A stretch of DNA of 20,665 bases from Haplosporangium gracile (taxonomy: Eukaryota; Mortierellomycota; Mortierellomycetes; Mortierellales; Mortierellaceae). The stretch spans positions 993 to 21,657 of the forward strand of contig JAAAUF010000714.1 in the NCBI GenBank assembly GCA_015499985.1, read 5' to 3'. Position numbers and translations under genes: made by a program. The notes beneath the pieces were generated by a model. That model was not told the origin of the DNA, did not search any database, and saw only the letters and a program-made list of their open reading frames with translations. This document shows, piece by piece, positions 1 to 8,424 of this stretch (positions within the stretch are counted from its first letter, which is position 1; each line of letters begins with the position of its first letter).

Positions 1-12
1 GGGGGGGGGGGG
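1..12. repeat. poly-G run at the window edge
   Basis: The first twelve bases are all G. A G12 homopolymer at the very first base of a sequence is typical of a contig edge, for instance dark-cycle poly-G from two-colour sequencing chemistry, rather than of fungal genomic DNA. This is inference. It does not look like a telomere repeat. Confidence 0.6.
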
Positions 13-134
13 AAGGCAACGAATAGTATTTTCCGATATCTGGGCCGTTTGTCTAGTTTTCTTTTTAAATATTGGAATAATATTACCTCTGAACCTAAGG
101 AATGTTTGGATTTCAAAAGTGTTTTTTTGCTTAG

Positions 135-272
135 CACTACGCAATCGATGACTTCTATCATAGCTCTGCCATGGATACTGGACCAGGTGGTAAGACTCTT
201 TTCGAAGCGCGAGGTTGCCCACGAGGAGGAGGAAAAGGAGGAGGAGGAGCGGGGGTTTTCGCGAGGCGATGA
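135..272 (+). CDS. Possible last exon of an unidentified gene (partial)
   Basis: A T-rich tract ending in TTAG at 131-134 looks like a 3' splice site. From base 135 one frame stays open for 45 codons to a TGA at 270-272. The peptide begins HYAIDDFYHSSAMDTG, continues with a GGKTLFEARGCP stretch and ends in a Gly-rich basic tail (GGGGAGVFARR). Convergence with PCF11 would leave about 400 bases between the two stop codons. I do not recognise the family, and the rest of the gene would lie off the left edge. Another frame is open from 194 to a TAG at 374-376 and, past that stop, on to 652, so the choice of frame is uncertain. It could also be non-coding. Confidence 0.3.
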   Translation, partial: HYAIDDFYHSSAMDTGPGGKTLFEARGCPRGGGKGGGGAGVFARR

Positions 273-681
273 TGCTGACTCGTGCCATTTACACTGGCTC
301 AGAGGCAGATGCAGACGAAAGGGTTAAGGAGAAGGTGGGTGAAGAGATAGAAGAGCAATTATGGTCGATCGAGTAGGTTCAGGAGGGGATGGATCAATTG
401 GTAAAGTACTGGGGGAGACAGACGTGGTCCTTTTTTAAAAAGCATGATCGGATCGAAAAGAATTATATGATGCCTTTGCCGATGACTGAGCAGTTGGAGG
501 TTGAGACCCGTAAGAAGCACAAGAAACATTATTTTTCCTTTCATATAATTACAAATACACGCGTTCGTGACAAAACGCGACATGAACTGTATCAGTGGTT
601 GTGTTTTGTAAAAGACTTGCTTTTTTTATTTCCTTGCAATGGTGTGTGTTAGTGTAACAAATGCAGACAGGGCGACCAAAT
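273..681. other. Intergenic / 3' flank of PCF11
   Basis: No gene is clearly supported here. One + strand frame runs from 377 to 652 without a stop and contains peptide-like sequence (around MDQLVKYWGRQTWSFF), but it has no clear start, splice sites or recognisable family. The right part is AT-rich and holds the PCF11 poly(A) signal. Confidence 0.4.
625..630 (-). terminator. PCF11 poly(A) signal AATAAA
   Basis: On the minus strand this reads AATAAA, about 52 nt downstream of the PCF11 stop codon (682-684). The position fits a eukaryotic cleavage and polyadenylation signal. Confidence 0.55.
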
Positions 682-3600
682 CTATAGGTTCTCTGAAAGA
701 AGAGATTTCTTGGAAGCCGACTCAGACTCTTGCTCATTGTCGATTTCAAGCTAAATCAGACACACACAAAAAAAAATGACACGATTAGCACAAGGACTTT
801 TTCATATTGAATAGTCATCAAAAAGAAAAGGCAAGAAAGGGAAACAAGCATAATCAGAAAGTCCTTACCTTGCGCTTCAAAGACATAGGCAAATCTAAAT
901 CTGTAGCACCAGCGGCAGGAGACATATCATGGTCCATCTTGATATCTTCCTGTGCCTGTGCCTGTAGATCGCTCTCTACCTCCAACTCTGTCTTGATGTC
1001 TTCCTTCATATCCTCGTCCTTGATCTCCATCTGTACGGTAGTAGGCATATCGCTCAATTCAGAGCCGGTTGGGAGGGTTAATGACGATGGTGACGAGGTT
1101 GAAGTGGACTCTGTAGTTGCAGTGGCGGCGGCGGCGGCGTTAGCGGCAGCGGCTGCTGCTGCCTGTCGTGCGGTTGATCGAACCAAGTCTGCATGGCATG
1201 TCGCATGATAAATCTTGAAACGTGAACCGCACAATACCCGCATAAAAAAAAGAGTAAAAGAAACCAGTATCAGCCAAAATGGTTTCAACTTCGAAGATAT
1301 CTACTTCGTTCCTTATTCGCATTTCTATACAAGCCAAAAATCATGATCCTATTCCTATAATCTAATCCAATTCTTACCATCTTATCGATAACGACCGCGT
1401 TCTTGTAGGACCATTCTTCCTCAGTCTCGTTCCAGACCTTGATAAACTTTTCTTTACAAATTGAACATCCCTTCGCGATCAGAGCCGAAGCATTGGTGTT
1501 CGCCTCGGTATCGTCTCCATAAAGGCCCTTTGCCAGAGTGACTTCCGAAACGATCTGTTCCTTCATGGCTGCAATCTCTTCCTGAAGCGCCTGTTCGTCC
1601 TTGCTAGTCTTATTCACGCCCGAAGCGAAATCAAAAAACACAGGTTGTTGACTCTGACTCAGGTCGCCCTCACGAGAGTGGATCCAGTCCTGCGTAAGCA
1701 AAAAAGTAATAGAACATACTTTGTTCAGTATATAATAAAAAAAAACACGTCAACAAAAAAATAGAAAAAGAAATGCCAAATGAACTCACTTCTTCACCGA
1801 CGAGCCAGCTACGGGAATGACTCTTCTTGGCCTTGTCCTTCATACGACGGTTTTGACGGAAATGCCAGTCAAGATGAGAGTCCATCTTTTTCTGAGCATC
1901 TGCCGATTTCGGGCAACGGTAGCCGCATTGATTGCACTGCAGTGGTGGTGTTCCATACATGACCTGGATCGCTGCAGGTCTCCTCCTACACGAACAGCGC
2001 GGAAAACGAAAAGTAAAGACGTTAGTATCACAATTTGTCATCAAGGTCAACATAGGCACGAGTGTGACAAAAAGGCTGCATTTACCGTTGAATATCTTGG
2101 TTGCTCAACTCAATCAGGCCGAGGGACATAACGCTACGATCCTGCTCACTCTGATCTGCCCGATCCAATGTTGGTGGTGTCGAGGCTGGCCCTGGAGCAG
2201 ATGTGAGAGGGAGAGGGATGGGCATTGGAGGTGGTGGAGTGCCTCCCATAGGCGACTGTGGGTTGCGGTTCAGCTTGGCAAGCGCACTATTGGGTCCCAA
2301 AAGACCTGATTGCATCAGACTGGCAAAGAGGTTAGCTGCAGGGGCTCCTGGGAGAGTAGGTGGAGCGGGTGCGTTGGGCATAGTGGGCATAGTGGGCATA
2401 GTGGGCATGGTGGGCATGGTGGGCATAGTGGGCATTGGCATAGGCGGCATGGGCATTGACATCGAAGGAGGAGGGATTGGCATTGGGTGGCCGCCTGCCA
2501 TTGGGATACCCGCTGGCGGGATCGGCATGGGAAGTGGCGCACCCATTATGTGGGGGCTGGGGGTTGATCCAGGCTGGAACTGCGGGGGGAAGTGAGGTGG
2601 TGGGAAAGGCAGATTAGGAGGGAGGGGCATTGAAGGAGGTTGAGGGGGCTGCAGGGGCGGCATGGATCCAGGAATCATGCTGGGTGGCATTGGCAATGAT
2701 ACAGCGGGCATTCCACCCTGAGGAAAGACCGGAAGGACGGGAGGAGCTGGGGCTGGAGTCCAAAGCTGCGCTAGTTGCTGACGGATGATGTTTGAACTCT
2801 CGGGCGTCAACTGGGTTGTCTTGACAAGAGACTCCAACTATTGAAGTAATCACGAAGGAGAATTTGTTGATCGCGATTAGTCATTGTCATAGTATGGTGA
2901 TGTCGATGGAGAAGAAGTTGTGTTTTTTTTCTCTTTCCCCTCTGTACCATATCTATATGCTTGGATCTCAGGCACCATAGCATACAAAAAAAGACCGAAG
3001 ATAGTATTTTCGACCCTCATATTTTGTTTATCATCACAAGTGCAATTCCTCTTGTCACTATACATAGTCCATAGCTGCACGAGCCTAGTTGTAATTATGG
3101 CGGGTGGAAAACGAACCTGCTGAAGAATGCCGACCTGCTTTGCGCTGGCCTGGTCGGTAGGGTTCATGATCATCGCGTGCTGCTTCTGAAGCATCAGAAG
3201 TTGGATATCCTTTAGCAAACCATTATCACCGCTGGATTCAACTGGCGCTGGCGGAGGAGTTGGTCGGTTCTGCGATCCATTGCTACCATACTATCAAAGA
3301 CAAAATTGAAAGAACCAGCGTCGAAGTAAAAAAGTAGCCAATTGATAAAAACAAGGTGTACCGGAGAAGATTCCACAAGTCGAGAAGGAGAAAAAAAAGA
3401 GAGCGGGCTTTGGTCAGAATCCGTCATGGTACTTGCTCAAGTAGAAAAAGAATGGATGTCAATGGTATCAGAGGACGGAAAGTCGGGAAAAAAGAAGGGA
3501 GTGTGGAAGGCGGTCATTTGTCACATCCAAGGGCATTGCTTTCTAAAGAGTAGCTATCTCAAGAACATCAAATATCATCTAGCGCCTGAAGCTAGCTTCT

Positions 3601-4843
3601 CTCAATAGAATGTTGTCGCTTGCGGCACGTCGTAGTAGTTTCGGCTGTCGGCAGGCCAATCCTCCCGGTCCCCAAGACAGGCGACAAATGGAGTTCTGCC
3701 ACTCCAACCAATGCATCGTTACGAGCTCAGGTGAATAGTGATTTGCCTCTGCTTTTTTTTTTTCTTTTGGTTCTTTTATTTGCGAAGCGGTACAGCACAT
3801 TTGCTGAAGAGGAGAGCATGTCTCTGCCATGTAGGCGGATGGAAACAGTCGCGTATGCTCTCGAATGCCGTCCTGCAATGCCCGGTGTGCCATGTGCAAC
3901 CCAGGTTGTCCTGTTCGTGTCCTTGTTCATGTCCGTTTCCAAATAGTATTCCAAAAAAAAAAAATGCGTACTGATCTTAAATAACCAATGACGCTACATA
4001 TCCAATCCGCAAATCGCTTCGAATCGCATAGAAAAACAATAAAAAGAAAAAGTAACGCCTAACAAGAAGACCACAAAAAGAAGTGCCTTGTTTTTTCAAA
4101 CTAGGAGACAAACGGTCGCTTTGATGCGCATGTATCGCTTACCATGTTACTGGCATTTTGTGAGTAGGGGTCCTCGCGCGAACGGTCTGAATAATGAGGT
4201 TTGCTATGACTTGAAGACGGCTGGTAGGATCCCTGCTTCTGCTGACGCATTGCACGAACACCTTGTTCAATTTTGGCGATAAGTTCCTTTGGGAACAGCT
4301 GGGAGGTCCAGTTGGGCCATGTTCCAAGGACCTTTTCAAAGCTCGCCTTTGCTGAAGAGTCGACCGCGGCGTACGCATCCAGAAAGAGAGTAACGATTGT
4401 CCTCGCAAACAGATTCAAGTAAGGACCGCCAACATTCTTGATAATCGAGTCAATCAGGTACAGTGTTGGAAGCTTTTGGTTCGCGGGTGCCTATAAAAGT
4501 TGAAAGTCAAAACAGTTGCTTATGTTAGCCGTATGATTCTTTAACCTCAAAACACAGAATAACAAAGCGATTAATGTCAAACAGTTCGTACGGTTCTCAG
4601 TCTCTCCTCGATGGTCTGAACAATGACTTTGGAGACGCTTGCGTTTTCGCCAGCAGAGATGGTAAGACTGGTAATAATGGGTTTGGAGTTGAATGTGAGG
4701 GATGCGAGTTCATTCCTGTAGAGCTGCCTTGCCTGGAAAGGATCGATGGGTTCTCTGTTCTGTCCTCCTCCGCCTCCTCCCCCGTGATGCTGTTGTTGCC
4801 GCTGCTGCTGGGCAGGCGGTTGCTGGTACTGTTGCTGATACAT
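682..4843 (-). CDS. PCF11: PCF11: CID-domain subunit of pre-mRNA cleavage factor / transcription termination factor
   Basis: Nuclear protein that binds the phosphorylated CTD of RNA polymerase II and couples 3'-end cleavage to termination (known for the family). Eight exons, in transcription order: 4843-4592, 4490-4143, 3290-3117, 2837-2086, 1985-1790, 1689-1378, 1213-869, 750-682; 815 residues, all phases consistent. The start is the first ATG (MYQQQYQQPP), leading into a Q/G-rich stretch. Residues about 27-157 form the CID, with the motifs YRNELASLTFNSK and LPTLYLIDSIIKNVGGPY. Residues about 201-225 are helical (LLKDIQLLMLQKQHAMI). Exon 4 is a Pro/Met-rich linker with an (MPT)6 repeat. Zinc finger 1 has C526, C529, H546 and H550, followed by the family motif HFRQNRR and SHSRSW. 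Zinc finger 2 has C649, C652, H681 and C684 across the exon 6/7 junction (ending YHATC). An Ala-rich acidic tail ends in basic KRK plus a 22-residue last exon. The first donor is a weak GTACGA; intron 2 is unusually long (852 nt). Confidence 0.93.
1118..1166 (-). repeat. Alanine-codon repeat in PCF11 exon 7
   Basis: GGC/GCG/GCT-type triplets, read on the minus strand, encode an Ala-rich tract (seven Ala, Asn, five Ala) just after the second zinc finger of PCF11. It is low-complexity coding sequence and probably length-variable between strains. Confidence 0.6.
2376..2429 (-). repeat. 9-bp tandem repeat encoding (Met-Pro-Thr)6 in PCF11
   Basis: Six head-to-tail copies of a 9-bp unit (GGGCATAGT or GGGCATGGT on the + strand) lie inside the proline-rich linker exon. 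On the coding strand each copy gives a Met-Pro-Thr triplet. The unit is a multiple of three, so copy-number changes keep the frame. Confidence 0.85.
3291..4142 (-). other. Unusually long PCF11 intron 2 (852 nt)
   Basis: The donor GTAAGC at 4142 and the acceptor TTTGATAG ending at 3291 join exons 2 and 3 in frame. Most introns in this window are 48-200 nt; this is by far the longest. Its middle (about 3600-3730) is richer in GC than the flanks and is open on the + strand from an ATG at 3610 for 42 codons (MLSLAARRSSFGC..., resembling a mitochondrial presequence). I could not build a convincing nested gene or a missing PCF11 exon. A 12-bp perfect palindrome lies at 3588-3599. Confidence 0.55.
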
Positions 4844-5048
4844 GATTACAAGAAAAGAAAATATAGGGGTCGGGTCCACAAGAGGGTAGTATTTGTCACA
4901 CTAGGTCTTGCAAAGAAGAGCTAGATTGTTCGAACCGAGTAACAAAGAGAGGTGGTTTATGTTGTATTTGATTAGATGCGGCTTGATCGATCGGAAGCAA
5001 GGAAAGCTACCAAGAAGGGAAGGGAAGGAAAGGAAAGAGAAGGGAAAG

Positions 5049-5049
5049 G

Positions 5050-5078
<29 letters not shown>
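5049..5078 (+). repeat. (GAA)10 microsatellite inside a purine tract
   Basis: Ten perfect GAA triplets follow a run of GGGAA/GGAAA-type units, so roughly 70 nt are purine-only on this strand. Purine-only mirror-like tracts can form triplex DNA (established for GAA repeats). In a promoter they usually act as nucleosome-free spacers; this last point is inference. Confidence 0.85.
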
Positions 5079-5081
<3 letters not shown>

Positions 5082-5378
5082 GGAGAAGGGTTAACGTCGA
5101 CGATGGATGACAAAGGAAGGGAAAAGAAAGAATGGGTTGAAGGACGAAGAAGAGGTGGAAGGAAGAAAGAAAAAAAAAGTCGGCGAAGGGCATCCTTTGA
5201 CTCTTTGGATGAAAATGCAAAGCCACCTGACCATAATGAAAAAAGGGACAACTGGCGGACATCCACACCATAACTGGCTTTTGTATGTGTGTGCGTGGCG
5301 GAAACAAACTCAGCTCAAAAACTCGTCGCTTGCCAGACTCATTCCTAAATCATCCATCAGGACAGGAGGCGAAGCAGG

Positions 5379-5410
5379 ACATTCAGACATTCAGACATTC
5401 AGACATTCAT
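5379..5410 (+). repeat. 8-bp tandem repeat, four copies
   Basis: The unit ACATTCAG occurs three times, followed by a fourth copy ACATTCAT. It lies about 130 bases upstream of the Fta4-like start codon, probably in the 5' UTR or core promoter. Confidence 0.85.
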
Positions 5411-5537
5411 AAACAACAGCAGTAAACAAGACAAAAACTCAGGGCTGACATCGCCTGAGGAAAGGAACGATAGCAGCAATAACTGCATCTACTCATTCGC
5501 AGAACACAAACAACACACAAACAACAACGCGCAAGTT

Positions 5538-6669
5538 ATGGCAGGAGACGAGAGTACGCGTGTTGGACAGGCCCGATACTATCACGATAAGAAGGCCTTC
5601 ATCCACTCACAAGTCAGACTCCTCGAGGCTCCCATTGCACTCCCAAAGGACTGGAGAAACCGTCGAGCCAGACTGACAGCCGAAGGAGAATCACACAAAT
5701 CCATTCCAGACTCTGCGATCACCGCCGCTCTTTCCAGAGGTATTTGATCTTGTTATCACATCGGATTCTTCGCTTGTCAGGTACATTATATTATCGATTC
5801 TTTTCTTTTTTACTCACCCGACATAACAGTTCACGCTGATACTGAAAAGTCGCTGCGACTGTCATTCAACAGTCAATCAATACGACAACTCCTGGAGCAG
5901 CTAGAGTCTAGTCAACATGAGCTGAGGAAGAAGGCAAGCCAAGGAGGAATTATCATCAGGACAAAGTCAGTCTCAGAGCTTCTTGAATCCGACTGGATTG
6001 AATCGTTCCCGCAGACTTGGCAGCACAGACAGGGCAATGGTACCAGATCTTCAGAAGCACCTCTTGACTCTTCCCGTGTTCAAAAGTATGCGGATCTTCG
6101 TTCCAGAATTGTCTCCCTGCAAGCTAAATATCAAACATTGAAGGAAAAGCACGAGTACTACAAGGTAAATACCCACTTCGAGATGGCAGCTTATTGTTGC
6201 ATTCGCATCATGTCCTCAGGTCTGATGACTAATAATTTCGATGTTTCCATGATAGAACCTTCAAAACGAGATTCGACAACTGGATGCTGGAGAGATTCAA
6301 AAGAACATGCTCACGCCGGACTCTCAAGTAGTGAGAGAACTGGAAAAGATGAAGGTTTTACGTAAGTCGCGCTTCCTTTAGTCGTGCTTCCACGCTTGTT
6401 CATGACTAGCAAAGGAAATGTACATCATCAGATCGACTTATACACCATTGAAATTCTTAGTCCCAAAACTCATCAAGATACTTGACACAAGGCGGGTTGC
6501 CCTTTCAGGAAAGCGGAAACGAAAATCAGTTTTTGACGATCCTGGTAAGGAACACATACACATATTTGCAGCTTCTGTTTGCTCTTGACCGAAGGCATGT
6601 TTTTTTTTATTGACCACAACTTTTCTCTCCCTATTATCACTGGCAGTCTTTGATGATCTCAACCTTTAG
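5538..6669 (+). CDS. fta4: Fta4-like (Sim4/CCAN) inner-kinetochore subunit
   Basis: Probable subunit of the Sim4/CCAN inner kinetochore, where Fta4 helps link centromeric chromatin to the outer kinetochore (family knowledge). Exons: 5538-5739, 5830-6164, 6256-6361, 6461-6544 (or 6410-6544), 6647-6669; 249 residues, or 266 with the alternative acceptor. Recognition rests on the N-terminal motif at residues 20-40 (AFIHSQVRLLEAPIALPKDWR without its first residue), which fits the SQVRILxxPLxPSxxWR signature I recall for Fta4. It also rests on the later SFNSQSIRQLLEQLE and on the coiled-coil centre (about 85-215, ending VVRELEKMK). The C-terminus has a basic GKRKRK cluster, a possible nuclear localisation signal, before an acidic end. 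The 8-codon last exon begins at 6647. It is divergent from PCF11 across 694 bases. No transmembrane segment or signal peptide is seen. A different coiled-coil kinetochore protein is possible. Confidence 0.65.
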
Positions 6670-6691
6670 TTTATCCTTAATTACTCGCAAG

Positions 6692-6709
6692 AAAAAAAAA
6701 AAAAAAAAA
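6692..6709 (+). repeat. Genomic A18 tract
   Basis: Eighteen consecutive A residues begin 22 bases after the Fta4-like stop codon. Because that gene keeps its introns, this is not the tail of a retrocopy of it. A similar A15 run lies near 7135-7150, so the transposase relic sits between two poly(A) tracts. Confidence 0.8.
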
Positions 6710-6741
6710 GTACGTAAATACTGCAAGTTTTTGGACCATTA

Positions 6742-7029
6742 ATGCATTGGGTGTTTATGTGGGGGTGTATGTTTATCGCCAATCATGCAGCGCACAGAAT
6801 TGACCTTGGTCCGTTGGATGCATTATGTGAACAACGTGGATGTACAAAATTGGTGGCAATACAATTATGGTTCAGCCATCAGGGTCTACCAAAATTGAGA
6901 GTGCAAGATAAGCTATCTGTTTTCGTTGCCTGGGTAGCAACAGGCGGACAACATATGACCATTGCCTAGTGCTGGGATCAAACAATTGTTACTATGGTCT
7001 ATCAAGGAGGGATCATGAACCATACATAA
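6742..7029 (+). pseudogene. Probable degenerate transposase fragment (PIF/Harbinger-like N-terminal region)
   Basis: A frame runs from ATG 6742 to TAG 6967-6969 and then stays open in the same frame to TAA 7027-7029. The readable core is LPKLRVQDKLSVFVAWVATG followed by GQHMTIA, then, past the TAG, CWDQTIVTMVYQ. The order 'deKLavFl...g....iaerf..s..tvs' is typical of the helix-turn-helix region just upstream of the DDE domain in PIF/Harbinger-type transposases; this is recall, not a search. No DDE nuclease domain, terminal inverted repeats or clear target-site duplication were found. If the resemblance is real, this is a short dead fragment. It could also be a chance open frame. Confidence 0.33.
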
Positions 7030-8424
7030 CCCCTCATTCTTTCCTTCCTTACCTTCCATTCATCCTCCTCCCCTTTCTTCCCCCAAAGCCTATCCTTGGT
7101 TTGGCTAATTGCTATCATTTGAGGCGCGGAGGCAAAAAAAAAAAAAAAAACAACAATAACAAAAAAAAGAAAACGGGAAAAAGTTGAGCATGCTATTATT
7201 ATTTGCTTTTGTTTCGAGTGAGCAATTGGCGGGAGACAAAACTATGTCCCCATGTCTTCAATGCTGTCCCACAAGTTTCATAACAATCAGTGCCTCTCCC
7301 GAGTAAAGAAATGGCCAAAGGTGACCAAGTGGTTGGATTTCTTTTATCGTTACGTGTGAACGAAGTGGCGTGTCCTCGCCAGTATGTATTTTTGTATTTG
7401 CGAGTTCGAAAACAACGACCACAACCACAAAGTAATGCGATGCGATGCAATCCCATGGCCACTCACTCTACAAATAAATATTGAGAATGCAAACAAAATA
7501 TCCACATTATTTGCTACGTATCCTTGCAGGGGCGTCTGCTGCTGACAGAGGCATCTGACATTGTAATTGCGGTCGACAGAGAGAGAAAAAGAAAGAGAGA
7601 GAGAAAGAGAGAGAGAGAGCAGTAATGTGACAGAGACAAAGGCAAGGGAATAAAAAGAAAAAAAAGCGGCACCAGTATCGCTATTGATATTCATTATTGT
7701 TCTTTGCTAATCTACGTTGTGTATTGTGTCCATGTTGTGGTGGCAGAGGAAGCAGGGTGTTATTCTGGTAGGGGTGGGGGGTTTTTTTTATAAAAAAAAG
7801 AACTGTTATTTTGAAGGTGGCACAGGTGAGGCAAGGTCATTCTCGACGTTGTCGCAGCAATCGATCGAGCTATTTCGCTGCTCACTATTTTTCCCTTTCC
7901 CTTTGCTCTTGACTGCCTCCTTGGCCCTTTGTCGTTGCCTCACCCTTCCTTCTTCACTCTCTCCTTCGACCTTCTCCTTCACTTTGCTTACTTCCTACCA
8001 TTTACCATCATTTCTCCTCTTACTCTTCTTTTTTCTTTTTTTGCTCACTCGCAACTCCTGGTCCTTGCTTTCTTCCTTGTCTCGACCCCATTGGACAAGT
8101 TCCTTTTTTTTCTTTTTCTTTTGTCTTCATTCACTCTCTGAACAACAAGGAAACAAAAAAAACCCCCCCGAGGGAGCATATTCACATCACTTCCGAGCAG
8201 TAAAAAGCCTCGAGTGCAGGAGTCTGAGAAAAGAAAAGATAAAAAGAGAGAGAGAGTGTGTAAACCTTTCTTGCCCTTCCTTCCGTCAACCCGTCCTTTT
8301 CCCTCCCTCCTTTTTCTCGTTGTCGATATTTGTTAAAGACCACTGAGCATCTCTACTCTACTCTTTACCTGTCTTCCGACTCGATCCTCTTGCTCTTCCT
8401 TCGACCACTTCAAGCTTCGCAAGG
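7030..8424. other. Intergenic region and probable 5' UTR/promoter of CEP104
   Basis: No gene is supported in these 1.4 kb. Contents in order: a pyrimidine-rich patch (7030-7085), an A15 run near 7135-7150, an unremarkable 300-base stretch, a GA microsatellite (7576-7620), a G/T run near 7770-7795, then about 500 bases strongly enriched in C and T (7855-8140 and 8260-8400). Such C/T-rich leaders are common upstream of start codons in filamentous fungi, so transcription of CEP104 probably begins within the last 500 bases. Long frames across the C/T-rich part encode only Phe/Leu/Ser-rich peptides and are composition artefacts. Confidence 0.5.
7576..7620 (+). repeat. GA-rich microsatellite
   Basis: About 45 bases of GA/GAAA units that are purine-only on the + strand apart from the edges, lying in the CEP104 upstream region. 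Low-complexity sequence with no assigned function. Confidence 0.8.

Larger units (their letters stand above)
4844..5537. promoter_or_regulatory. Divergent promoter region between PCF11 and the Fta4-like gene
   Basis: These 694 bases separate two genes transcribed away from each other and should hold both promoters and 5' UTRs. Visible structure: a long purine-only stretch on the + strand (roughly 5010-5080) with a GAA microsatellite, and a short 8-bp tandem repeat at 5379-5410. The last 100 bases before the plus-strand ATG are A/C-rich (many CAACAAC runs), typical of a 5' UTR. I see no clear TATA box. Confidence 0.5.

Noticed and set aside
807..1208. Plus-strand frame of 133 codons with an alanine/valine-rich tail
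   Set aside because: It is the antisense shadow of PCF11 exon 7; its low complexity comes from the Ala-codon repeat.
2203..2595. Plus-strand Gly/Ile/Met-rich frame with a repeated GIV motif
   Set aside because: It is the antisense of the proline-rich PCF11 linker; the repeat is the (MPT)6 minisatellite read backwards.
3588..3599. 12-bp palindrome as a possible operator or recombination site
   Set aside because: A single short palindrome inside an intron is expected by chance at this scale and has no supporting context.
4901..5307. Several frames of more than 100 codons on both strands with Glu/Lys or Ser/Phe runs
   Set aside because: They arise from the purine tract in the divergent promoter; none has splice sites or a recognisable domain.
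7199..7462. Minus-strand frame of 87 codons with several cysteines
   Set aside because: No family resemblance, no splice context, and it lies in repeat-rich intergenic DNA.
7717..8346. Plus-strand frame of 209 codons, hydrophobic and Phe/Leu/Ser-rich
   Set aside because: It is composed of C/T-rich leader sequence upstream of CEP104; the hydrophobicity is a by-product of pyrimidine composition, not a membrane protein.
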